Source: Emticicia sp040253585
Lineage (GTDB): Bacteria; Bacteroidota; Bacteroidia; Cytophagales; Spirosomataceae
Assembly: GCF_040253585.1 (NCBI RefSeq)
Contig: NZ_JBELAU010000008.1
Coordinates: 124,001-188,000 of the forward strand
Length of the DNA: 64,000 nucleotides
Reading direction: 5' to 3'
Made by a program: the position numbers and the translations under genes. Below the pieces are notes generated by a model. That model was given only the letters and a program-made list of their open reading frames with translations. It had not been told where the DNA came from and searched no databases. Shown in pieces: positions 17,847-25,775 of the stretch. Numbering within the stretch: position 1 is the first letter of the stretch; every line of letters begins with the position of its first letter.

Positions 17847-18962
17847 TTAATTAAAAAGCTTCGGAGCCATTTGTAATAAACTGCGTCTCCAAGTTTGGAA
17901 TTCGTGGGCTGTACCTTCCGAAATATATCCATCAACGTTAAAACCAGCACCTTTTAGTTCTTCGGTTGCCTTACGAATTCCATCTGGACGCTCTTTGCTG
18001 CCACAACTCAAGAAGATGTATTTTGGCTTTGGTTTATCTTTGAAATCGGTTGAAGCATAAGTTCCACCACTCAAAAGACCGTAATAATCAAATACTTCTG
18101 GTTTGTTCAAAGTGATTGTTTTTGTTTCCATGCCACCCATCGAAAGACCAGCCATTGCACGTTTTTCTTTTTTGGCGATTGTTCTGAAATTAGCATCCAC
18201 GTAAGGAATCAATTCATCCACCAAAACAGTTTGGAAACCGTCGATTTTGAAATTACGCATACCACCCATTTTTATTTCGTTGGTCATTCCATACGTACAA
18301 ACAATGATGAATGGCTTGATTTTCCCTTCCGCAATCAAATTATCCATAATCAAATTGGCTCTTCCTTGATTCATCCAAGCGGTTTCATCTTCGCCCCAAC
18401 CGTGTTGTAGGTACAAAACTGGATATTTATCTTTACCTTTTTCATAACCAGCAGGTGTGTAAACAAATGCTCTTCGAGAAGTACCGGTGCTTGGAGATGG
18501 AAATAGAATTTGTTGAACATTTCCGTGAGGAACATTTTTGAGGGCATAAAAATCTTGGTCTTTGGCAGGAATTTCGATGCCGCTTTCCCAACGAACCGAA
18601 CCGTAGTAGTTTAAAGTACCTGGGTCATTGAATTTACCACCATCTATTTTTACATTATAATAGTGAAAACCTTCATCCATTGGCCCATCTGTAGTACCCA
18701 TCCAAGAGCCATCTTCAGCTTTGGCGAGTTTTGTACCGCCACGGCCACCCAAACCTAAACTCACTCGCACGCTATCAGCAGCAGGAGCGATGATTTTGAA
18801 ACGTGCATACCCCTGCGAGTTTACCATTGGGTATTCTTGCTGCGGTTGGTTAAGTACCGAAGGTTTGAAATCTTCGACAATGGCAGGCTGTTGTGCCTGT
18901 GCAAAGTTGATGCTACCCACGATAGAGGTAGCGAGCAGGCTAATTTTGAGAAAGTTTTTCAT
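17847..18962 (-). CDS. CE1-like esterase with N-terminal E-set domain (paralogue 1)
   Basis: The 371-residue exported protein (signal peptide ending near FAQAQQ) has an Ig-like E-set domain (about 35-125) and an esterase D-like alpha/beta hydrolase domain. Nucleophile Ser is in AMAGLSMGGME (about residue 273) and the catalytic His in GTAHEFQTWRRSL near the end. LYLQHGWGEDETAWMNQGRA carries the oxyanion loop. It belongs with the GLSMGG subgroup (both modules of the gene at 12176-14101), unlike its three neighbours that have GFSxGG and GGHTWMN. Predicted role: removal of acetyl or feruloyl groups from xylan. It follows the next esterase by 18 bp. Confidence 0.85.
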   Translation of the reverse strand: MKNFLKISLLATSIVGSINFAQAQQPAIVEDFKPSVLNQPQQEYPMVNSQGYARFKIIAPAADSVRVSLGLGGRGGTKLAKAEDGSWMGTTDGPMDEGFHYYNVKIDGGKFNDPGTLNYYGSVRWESGIEIPAKDQDFYALKNVPHGNVQQILFPSPSTGTSRRAFVYTPAGYEKGKDKYPVLYLQHGWGEDETAWMNQGRANLIMDNLIAEGKIKPFIIVCTYGMTNEIKMGGMRNFKIDGFQTVLVDELIPYVDANFRTIAKKEKRAMAGLSMGGMETKTITLNKPEVFDYYGLLSGGTYASTDFKDKPKPKYIFLSCGSKERPDGIRKATEELKGAGFNVDGYISEGTAHEFQTWRRSLLQMAPKLFN

Positions 18963-18980
18963 TTAATTTTGAGTTGAATA

Positions 18981-20057
18981 TTATTTAAAAATTTCTTGTA
19001 AAGAATTGGCTAAAAACAACTTACAGTTCATCCAGGTGTGTCCACCAGAAACGATAAGCGGTTTAATTTTGATTTTCTTTTCTTCAAACATGGCGATATT
19101 TTTTTTCACGCTTTCATAAAGAAAATCGTCTGTACCAACGCTGATGGTGAACAATTTGACTTGTTTGTTTATCAAATCGGCGTTTGGAGTCCAGTTATCG
19201 AAGTTTTTCTTGAATTCTTCGGTTGCAGTAAAAGGTGCATACGAGCAGATGTAGCCAAATTTATCGGTATTTGTAAACCCAATATTGAGCGTTTGACCAC
19301 CACCCACCGAGAAACCCGCTACGGCACGATTTTCTGAGCCAGCTTTTACAGGATAATTTGCTTCGATAAATGGAATGACATCATTGACTACATCCTTCGT
19401 AAAATCGGGCATTGCAGCTGGACGAACATTTCCGTAAGGCATCACGATTATCATCGGTTTGGCTTTGCCTTGTGCTATCAGATTATCGGCAATCAAATTG
19501 GCTTTTCCTACTTTTGTCCATGTTTCTTCGGTGTCTGAACCGCCATGAATCAAATACAAAACAGGATATTTGGTTTTGCCACTGGCATCAAAATTTGGTG
19601 GCGTATAAACCAATACTTGACGAGTAGTATTCAACGATTTTGAATTATAAAGCTGATAGGTAACCTTTCCGTGTGGCACATTTTGTAAGGAATGAACCAA
19701 AGGTTTATCGCCAGGAATTTCTACAATACTACGCTTAAAACGCTCATTTGCAAATACATAAGTGTTGTTTGGGTCAGAAACGCCAGTGCCATCCACTACG
19801 AAATTGTAAGGATAAATATCTGGCGTAATCGAAGGAACAGTAACGCTCCAAACACCCGAAGTATCTTTGCTCAATGAAACAGGGTCTTTCAGAAATTCCC
19901 CCGAAAGTTTCACTTCTTTAGCTGTTTTAGAGAAATACTTAAACGTAACGCTCTTATCGGCATGTACTTGCGGCGAAACAATGGCAGGTGGTCGCTGTGC
20001 GTTTGCAAATCCTCCCAAAAGAAGAAGAATTAAAACAAATAATTTTGAGCTTTTCAT
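18981..20057 (-). CDS. CE1-like esterase with N-terminal E-set domain (paralogue 2)
   Basis: The 358-residue exported protein has a signal peptide (cleavage near FANAQ), an E-set domain (about 25-110) beginning IVSPQVHADKSVTF, and an alpha/beta-hydrolase domain with Ser in AVAGFSVGGG (about residue 251) and His in VSGGHTWMNCK. LYLIHGGSDTEETWTKVGKA is nearly the same as in paralogues 3 and 4, so the three are recent tandem duplicates. Only 6 bp separate it from paralogue 3. It probably hydrolyses ester substituents on xylan oligosaccharides in the periplasm or at the surface; exact substrate unknown. Confidence 0.85.
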   Translation of the reverse strand: MKSSKLFVLILLLLGGFANAQRPPAIVSPQVHADKSVTFKYFSKTAKEVKLSGEFLKDPVSLSKDTSGVWSVTVPSITPDIYPYNFVVDGTGVSDPNNTYVFANERFKRSIVEIPGDKPLVHSLQNVPHGKVTYQLYNSKSLNTTRQVLVYTPPNFDASGKTKYPVLYLIHGGSDTEETWTKVGKANLIADNLIAQGKAKPMIIVMPYGNVRPAAMPDFTKDVVNDVIPFIEANYPVKAGSENRAVAGFSVGGGQTLNIGFTNTDKFGYICSYAPFTATEEFKKNFDNWTPNADLINKQVKLFTISVGTDDFLYESVKKNIAMFEEKKIKIKPLIVSGGHTWMNCKLFLANSLQEIFK

Positions 20058-20063
20058 TTGGTA

Positions 20064-21227
20064 TTATTTAAACAAAATTGGCAAAGTTTCATTGAGATAT
20101 TGCTTCACATTCATCCAAGTATGTCCACCTGGAATGGCGTAAGTTTTCACGTTTATTTTCTTATCTTTCAAATATGCTTCCCACTCGGTAGTGCCTTTGT
20201 ACAAGAAATCTTCGGTGCCAATTCCTGACCATAAAAGTTTGAAATCTTTGTTAGTTTTAGCAGGATTTGCCGTGATATTCGTAAAACTTTTATCCATTTC
20301 AGCAGGTGAAATGTATGACGCATAACTACATACGTAAGCAAATTTATCGACATTGTTGAAAGCCGCACGGAGCGTTTGACCGCCACCACGAGAGAAACCA
20401 CCTATAGCACGGTTATCACGGTTGGCAATTACTCGATAGTTTTTCTCTACGTAAGGTAATATGTTCGTGATAAGGTCTGTTTCAAATAACTTCATTCGTT
20501 TGAGGGCATCTTCGCCATCACGGCTCATGACATCCGAAGGTTTGTCTTTGCCAGTTTGTTCGGCAATGCGTGCCAATGGATTTCCATAAGGCATCACCAC
20601 AATCATTGGTTTTGCTTTGCCTTGAGCAATCATGTTATCAAGCATCAAATTTACTTTTCCTACTTTCCAAAAAGTTTCTTCTGTGTCGGTAGTACCGCTA
20701 ATTAGGTAATAAACTGGATATTTTTTAGCCGTTTCTTTGGCATAACCTGCTGGTGTATAAACTACTACTGTACCCGTTGAGCCTTCTACTGATGGATAAT
20801 ATTCGTAGGTGATTGAGCCATGAGGTACATTTTGTAGGGCATAAATGGCAGGAGAATCCGAAGGAATTTCTACTAAACTACCTTTGAAACGTTCGTTCGG
20901 GAATAAATAAGTATTAGCAGGGTCATTTACCGTAACGCCATCAACTTTGAATCCATAGGGATAAATATCGGGTTTCACTGGTCCAACCGTTATTGACCAA
21001 ACACCATTTTCGCCTTTAGTCATCGGTACATTGGCCGAACCAAATTGGTTACCATCAAGCAAAACTGCGGTTGCGTTGGGTGCTAAGTATGAGAAAGTTA
21101 CAGTTTTGTCGGGATTTACTTTCGGAGAAACCACAATTGGCCCACGAGGTGGCTGACCTTTTGCAAAGTTGCTAAATCCCAAAAATGCAATTAGTGTTAA
21201 AATGAATAGACTTTTGTTTGTTTTCAT
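20064..21227 (-). CDS. CE1-like esterase with N-terminal E-set domain (paralogue 3)
   Basis: The 387-residue exported protein (signal peptide ending near FAKGQ) has the E-set domain (IVVSPKVNPDKTVTF onward) and an esterase domain with Ser in AIGGFSRGGG (about residue 278) and His in IPGGHTWMNVK. The lid region is longer than in paralogues 2 and 4: an extra segment (IAEQTGKDKPSDVMSRDGED, about residues 225-245) precedes the nucleophile strand, and the oxyanion-loop region reads YYLISGTTDTEETFW with Ser replacing the usual His of LIHG/LLHG. These changes suggest a different acyl or sugar specificity. Confidence 0.84.
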   Translation of the reverse strand: MKTNKSLFILTLIAFLGFSNFAKGQPPRGPIVVSPKVNPDKTVTFSYLAPNATAVLLDGNQFGSANVPMTKGENGVWSITVGPVKPDIYPYGFKVDGVTVNDPANTYLFPNERFKGSLVEIPSDSPAIYALQNVPHGSITYEYYPSVEGSTGTVVVYTPAGYAKETAKKYPVYYLISGTTDTEETFWKVGKVNLMLDNMIAQGKAKPMIVVMPYGNPLARIAEQTGKDKPSDVMSRDGEDALKRMKLFETDLITNILPYVEKNYRVIANRDNRAIGGFSRGGGQTLRAAFNNVDKFAYVCSYASYISPAEMDKSFTNITANPAKTNKDFKLLWSGIGTEDFLYKGTTEWEAYLKDKKINVKTYAIPGGHTWMNVKQYLNETLPILFK

Positions 21228-21246
21228 AATTATAGAGAAAGGTTTA

Positions 21247-22365
21247 TTATTTAAAAAGTTTGGGAGCGATTACGCTCAGATAATGTTTTACATTCATCCA
21301 TGTGTGTCCACCTTCGGTAAAGTATTTTTCGTATTTAATTCCCTTTTGGTCAAGGAGTTGCATAAATTCATTATCTACTTTGTAAAGAGGGTCTTCTGTA
21401 CCTACACCTATCCAAAATAGCTTGAGGTTTTTGGCCGTTTGAGCAGGATTTTTGAAAGCAAGAGCGTGGTTGCGTTCAAATTCTGAATTGAGTAAACCTG
21501 GAGCAAAACCGCAGATATAGGCAAATTTTTCGCTGTGGTTAAAACCTAAATACATGGTAGTACCGCCACCGCCTGAAAAGCCAGCCATTGCCCTGTTATC
21601 TTTGTTGTTGATAGTACGATAGTTTTTTTCTACCCAAGGCATAAGGTTTCCGTAGAAATCTTTTTCAAACTCTTGTAGGTTGTCCCAATTGCGTAAACTT
21701 CCCGAAGATTTTGAAATAGTTGGATAGGCTCTTCCGTAAGGCATGACGATAATCATAGGTTTGGCTTTTCCTTGGGCAATGAGGTTATCGAGAATGATAT
21801 TTGCACGGCCAACTTTTGTCCAAGTTTCTTCGGTGTCGGTAGTGCCATGAAGCAAATAAAGCACTGGATATTTGGCATTTGGATTAGTTTCGTAACCTGC
21901 TGGCGTGTAAATAACTACTGGACGAGTACCGAGTTCGGGCGATTGATAATAGCGATAAGAAACCGTTCCGTGCGGTACGTTTTGTAAAGTATGTACCAAA
22001 GGCGTACTTCCCGTAATTTCGACTACACTATTTTGAAAACCTTCGTTTGGGAAAATAGCAGTATTATTGGGGTCAGCCACCGAAACACCATCCACATTGA
22101 ATGAATACGGGTACATATCTGGCTTGATAGGGCTGGTTTTTACCGACCAAACGCCTTGCTGGTCTTTGGTCATCGCCAAAGCTGCTTTCTCAAACTGACC
22201 ACTCAATTTTACTTCTGTTGCCTTTGGGGCATAAAATCGGAAACTAACACTGTTGTCGGCATGTACTTCGGGGGACACCACATTTGGGCGTGGTGTGGGT
22301 TGAGCGAAACTTAGATTTGCATACAGAATTGCACCTGAAAAAAGTAAAAGTGATTTTGTTTTCAT
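21247..22365 (-). CDS. CE1-like esterase with N-terminal E-set domain (paralogue 4)
   Basis: The 372-residue exported protein (signal peptide ending near LSFAQ) has the E-set domain (VVSPEVHADNSVSF onward) and an esterase domain with nucleophile in AMAGFSGGGGTT (about residue 264), LYLLHGTTDTEETW at the oxyanion loop and His in TEGGHTWMNVKHYLS. It is closest to paralogue 3 at the C-terminus. The 21-bp spacing on one side and 19-bp on the other imply co-transcription with the neighbouring esterases. Confidence 0.85.
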   Translation of the reverse strand: MKTKSLLLFSGAILYANLSFAQPTPRPNVVSPEVHADNSVSFRFYAPKATEVKLSGQFEKAALAMTKDQQGVWSVKTSPIKPDMYPYSFNVDGVSVADPNNTAIFPNEGFQNSVVEITGSTPLVHTLQNVPHGTVSYRYYQSPELGTRPVVIYTPAGYETNPNAKYPVLYLLHGTTDTEETWTKVGRANIILDNLIAQGKAKPMIIVMPYGRAYPTISKSSGSLRNWDNLQEFEKDFYGNLMPWVEKNYRTINNKDNRAMAGFSGGGGTTMYLGFNHSEKFAYICGFAPGLLNSEFERNHALAFKNPAQTAKNLKLFWIGVGTEDPLYKVDNEFMQLLDQKGIKYEKYFTEGGHTWMNVKHYLSVIAPKLFK

Positions 22366-22386
22366 AATTTAAAGGTTGATTATTAA

Positions 22387-23949
22387 TTACTTAGCCCATT
22401 CTTTACCTTCGGGCGTTCTTCTCCACTCAAAATATTTATCTAAAACTTTCATGGCATCTTCGCTCGGAACTGGCCCCATGTAGGGTTTTTGATTGAAATA
22501 CATCACCTTTGGATTTTTAGGCGAAAACGCCTCCCATTTAGGCACAGAACCGCCATTGGGATGACCATATTTGGCAAAATTTGTCCAATAGGTCATGATG
22601 GTTTCAGAAACTGCTTCGTCAGTCGGTGTACGATTTTGGTCGGCTGGATTTAGATTTCCAAATACAAAAGCCACATCTTGACCATGCGGTGAGCCGTAGC
22701 CATATTTTGGAGAACCAGCTGGATGTTCTGGGTGTTGGTCGAGATAATAGTAAAATACTTTTTCTTTCGATGTTTTAGCTTGCAGATTCGCCCAAGCCCA
22801 CGTTTGCCAGCCAAAAGCCGCATCACGAGCGAGGTCACGGGCAGTTTTTGGCACATTGTTTTCGCCAACTGGATAGGCTTTTATCAAACTTTCAGCAAAT
22901 TTACCGTAGCGTTTTTGTGTGCCTTCAATATAATCTTTCGGGTTTTTGGGAGGCTGAAAACTCGCACCTTCGTCTGAATTATAACCTATTAAGACAGGAG
23001 TATGGTTGTATTTTCCTTTTTCATACAAAAGGTGTTGGTCGTCAGGCACTACATAACCATCTACTATTGGCCATCCGCCTGGCTGCCCAAATCCACCTGG
23101 GAGTTTTTCAGCTGGAATCACTCTCATTTCAGCGAGAGATTTTGCACCTGTTTTTTGCATGAATTCTACTCCTTGGCTTTCGGCCAAAGACAATAATTTC
23201 ATGTTTTCTCCTGGGTAAGTAGTCGTTCTATGTGGTCCAAACGAACCGCCACTTTGCGAAATTGCTCCGTGAAAAAGTCCTTTGGCCAAAGGTGAAGCAC
23301 AAAGCATACTAACGGCAATTCCGCCAGCCGATTCACCAAAAATGGTTACTTTATTCGGGTTTCCGCCAAATTGTTTGATGTTTTCTTGTACCCATTTCAA
23401 ACCCGCTATCATATCGAGAAGTCCATAATTGCCAGAGGTTTTTTGAGCAGTTTCGGCACTGAGTTCGGGGTGAGCTAAAAAGCCCAACTGGCCAACTCGA
23501 TAAGCGATACTTACTAAGATTACGCCTTTTTTTGCCAAATTTGCACCATTTGAAACAGGCTCTGCCGTAGAACCAAAAGCAAAGCCACCCCCATAAATCC
23601 AAACCAAGACTGGTAGATTTTCATTGGCAGATTTTGCTGGCGACCAAATGTTTAAGTACAAACAATCTTCGCTTTTTCCCGATGGTGGATTCCCTCCTTG
23701 AAACGGAACAGGTGCAAATTTGGTGGTTTCTTTCACGCCCGACCAACTTTGTGCAGGTTGTGGGGCTTTCCAACGTAATTCACCAACAGGTGGAGCGGCA
23801 AACGGAATGCCTTTGAAAACTGCAAGTCCATTTTCGACCGTCCCTTGAACCAAACCTTGTTTTACTTTTACCGTTTCGCTGATTTGAGCAAAATTCAGGA
23901 ACGGAGTAAGAAAAAACACAAAGAATTTAACGGCTTTAAACTTTTTCAT
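22387..23949 (-). CDS. Type-B carboxylesterase (COesterase family), exported
   Basis: The 520-residue protein has a signal peptide (cleavage near LNFAQ) and the full-length COesterase alpha/beta-hydrolase fold. Marks include FKGIPFAAPPVGELRWK, SEDCLYLNIW (about residue 93), the oxyanion hole in WIYGGGFAFGS, and nucleophile Ser in IFGESAGGIA (about residue 207). Members cleave a broad range of carboxylic esters; inside this locus, acetyl, feruloyl or coumaroyl groups on arabinoxylan are the natural candidates. It is structurally unrelated to the CE1-like neighbours except for the shared hydrolase fold. Confidence 0.88.
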   Translation of the reverse strand: MKKFKAVKFFVFFLTPFLNFAQISETVKVKQGLVQGTVENGLAVFKGIPFAAPPVGELRWKAPQPAQSWSGVKETTKFAPVPFQGGNPPSGKSEDCLYLNIWSPAKSANENLPVLVWIYGGGFAFGSTAEPVSNGANLAKKGVILVSIAYRVGQLGFLAHPELSAETAQKTSGNYGLLDMIAGLKWVQENIKQFGGNPNKVTIFGESAGGIAVSMLCASPLAKGLFHGAISQSGGSFGPHRTTTYPGENMKLLSLAESQGVEFMQKTGAKSLAEMRVIPAEKLPGGFGQPGGWPIVDGYVVPDDQHLLYEKGKYNHTPVLIGYNSDEGASFQPPKNPKDYIEGTQKRYGKFAESLIKAYPVGENNVPKTARDLARDAAFGWQTWAWANLQAKTSKEKVFYYYLDQHPEHPAGSPKYGYGSPHGQDVAFVFGNLNPADQNRTPTDEAVSETIMTYWTNFAKYGHPNGGSVPKWEAFSPKNPKVMYFNQKPYMGPVPSEDAMKVLDKYFEWRRTPEGKEWAK

Positions 23950-23960
23950 AATTATCTGAT

Positions 23961-24860
23961 TTACAATAAATTATTTCGTTTCATCCAATCGAAAAGTGGG
24001 TCTGTCCAACCCTTTTGGCGGAAGATAAATCCGTGGTCGCCTTTGGGGAAAATGTGCATTTCTACCTCGACTTTGCTTTTACGCAGTTTTTCAAAATATT
24101 GAATGCTGTTATCAACATCCACCACTTTATCATCGGCAGCATGAGTAAGCCAAGTGATTGGTGTATTGGCTTTTACTTGCAACTCATTGGAGAACAAATC
24201 TTTGTCTTCTTGTGAAGGCGTTTTACCAATCAAGGCATCACGAGAACCGCCGTGCGTAAGTGCATCTTGCATCGTGATTACTGGGTAAACAAGCACTTGA
24301 AAATCAGGTCGGAGATTGGTATTTTGAGGGTTTTCAATGTAAGATTTCTCGAAATGTGTAGCGGCAGTACTGGCCAAATGTCCACCTGCACTAAAGCCCA
24401 TGATACCGATTTTATTTTTATCAATGCCATATTTTTCGGCGTTTTCTCGCAAGTATTTAATGGCTTGTTGAGCATCTTGCAATGGTCCGATTTTCTTATC
24501 CTGCATGATTTCATCGCTTGGTAAGCGATATTTCAACACAAAAGTAGAGATTCCTTTTTCGGCCAGACTTTTGGCGGTTCCCAGTCCTTCTCCGTTATAC
24601 ACAATTACAGCATAACCACCACCAGCAATTACGATTACAGCCGTTCCATTCGGTTTTTCGGGCTTGATGTACTCAAGAGTTGGCTCCGTTACATTGCGAT
24701 ACATTCCACGGTCAAATGTCTCCGCTTTTTCAGTGGGTTTGGAGTTGGCAACTTGGGCAGGATAGAGTTTTATAATTTCCTGCGAAAAAGCGGAAATATT
24801 ATCTGTGAAGACACAGACAATGACAAGAAGGGCGGTTATTAAGAGGAATTTACTTTTCAT
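23961..24860 (-). CDS. Alpha/beta hydrolase, probable acetyl-xylan esterase type
   Basis: The 299-residue protein has an N-terminal signal peptide (FLLITALLVIVCVFT) and a compact BD-FAE/Abhydrolase_3-like domain: VIVIAGGGYAV as the oxyanion motif (about residue 78), nucleophile Ser in IGIMGFSAGGHLAST (about residue 156), Asp in THAADDKVV and His in FPKGDHGF. Such proteins are frequent in Bacteroidota xylan and pectin loci and are often annotated as acetyl-xylan or feruloyl esterases. It is separated from the SASA gene by 59 bp containing a short dyad. Confidence 0.8.
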   Translation of the reverse strand: MKSKFLLITALLVIVCVFTDNISAFSQEIIKLYPAQVANSKPTEKAETFDRGMYRNVTEPTLEYIKPEKPNGTAVIVIAGGGYAVIVYNGEGLGTAKSLAEKGISTFVLKYRLPSDEIMQDKKIGPLQDAQQAIKYLRENAEKYGIDKNKIGIMGFSAGGHLASTAATHFEKSYIENPQNTNLRPDFQVLVYPVITMQDALTHGGSRDALIGKTPSQEDKDLFSNELQVKANTPITWLTHAADDKVVDVDNSIQYFEKLRKSKVEVEMHIFPKGDHGFIFRQKGWTDPLFDWMKRNNLL

Positions 24861-24887
24861 TGTAAGGTTGAATTAAAATATCGGTTG

Positions 24888-24909
24888 TTGTTTGTGAGGA
24901 TACAAACAA
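24888..24909. promoter_or_regulatory. Short dyad between SASA esterase and alpha/beta hydrolase genes
   Basis: Eight-bp arms TTGTTTGT/ACAAACAA enclose a 6-nt loop. There is no T-run after the stem, so it is not a convincing terminator; it may pause or process the long operon transcript. Confidence 0.25.
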
Positions 24910-24919
24910 TGACACTTTT

Positions 24920-25756
24920 TTATTTTTTAAAATATTGCATTAAAGCTTCAGCGTAGCGTTTGCCAAATTCACGAACGCCCGCCGAGTCGAAATGCAAACC
25001 ATCTTTGGCAGCTGTTAGACCAGTTGACGACACCACCACCGCTTTAGGAATGGCTTGTGGAAGCGTAGCAATGATTGGATTATGGCTGGCACATTTACCT
25101 CCTTGTTCTGCTGATACCAATTCCCCTGATAACAAAGGGATAGAATTTGGAGCAATGTTTAAATCAGCTAAAATATCATCGTAAATCTTTTTTACTTGGG
25201 CAGGCCAAGTTTTGTCACCCGTATTTGATTCTCCTTGATGCAGTAAAATACCTTTAATCACACCCGATTTTTGAGCGATTTTGGCCATTTCAATCAATCT
25301 TTCGTAGGGATTTCCTCCGTAAGAATTAGCCATATTTATCATCCACGGTTTTTCTTTGGCCGAAGAATCGAGATAGGCTTTGTATTTTACTTTATCGAAA
25401 ATTTCTATTTTACTTCCTGCCACTGCCACATGAACCAAGCCCAATGTTTGGTTTTGAGGCATATTTTGAATCATTGTTCTACCAAAATAGTCAGCCGGCG
25501 AAAGGCGAGTATCACAACGGCAGAGTGGTGGTTTGGCGGTGTACCATTGCCCTTTTTGACGGTTGAGTTTAGCACAATCTAAGGCCTCCAAAACTTTGAA
25601 ACGGCTGTCGATATTGACAGTATCTTGTGCTTCAATGCGAGCCGCACCTTCCATATTTGACTGCCCGATGCAGAGATAAATATGAAAATTAGGGTCTTGG
25701 GCGAAGGTATTTTCACCCAAGATGATTAAAGAAATTATCAAAAAAAGTTTTTTCAT
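24920..25756 (-). CDS. SASA/CE6-type carbohydrate acetylesterase, exported
   Basis: I place the start at 25756 (MKKLFLIISLIILGENTFAQ), giving 278 residues, because the 10-residue longer frame would overlap the GH97 stop and precede the signal peptide. The SGNH-like SASA fold is seen in IYLCIGQSNMEGA (nucleophile Ser about residue 31), LLHQGESNTGDKTW and the C-terminal catalytic pair in DGLHFDSAGVREFG. CE6 members deacetylate xylan; sialate O-acetylesterase is the alternative family name. It follows GH97 by 19 bp. Confidence 0.86.
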   Translation of the reverse strand: MKKLFLIISLIILGENTFAQDPNFHIYLCIGQSNMEGAARIEAQDTVNIDSRFKVLEALDCAKLNRQKGQWYTAKPPLCRCDTRLSPADYFGRTMIQNMPQNQTLGLVHVAVAGSKIEIFDKVKYKAYLDSSAKEKPWMINMANSYGGNPYERLIEMAKIAQKSGVIKGILLHQGESNTGDKTWPAQVKKIYDDILADLNIAPNSIPLLSGELVSAEQGGKCASHNPIIATLPQAIPKAVVVSSTGLTAAKDGLHFDSAGVREFGKRYAEALMQYFKK

Positions 25757-25775
25757 TTTATAGTCTTTAAAGAGT

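Noticed and set aside
24888..24909. A terminator splitting the esterase block
   Set aside because: The dyad is short and has no T-run on the minus strand, so I list it only as a low-confidence dyad.
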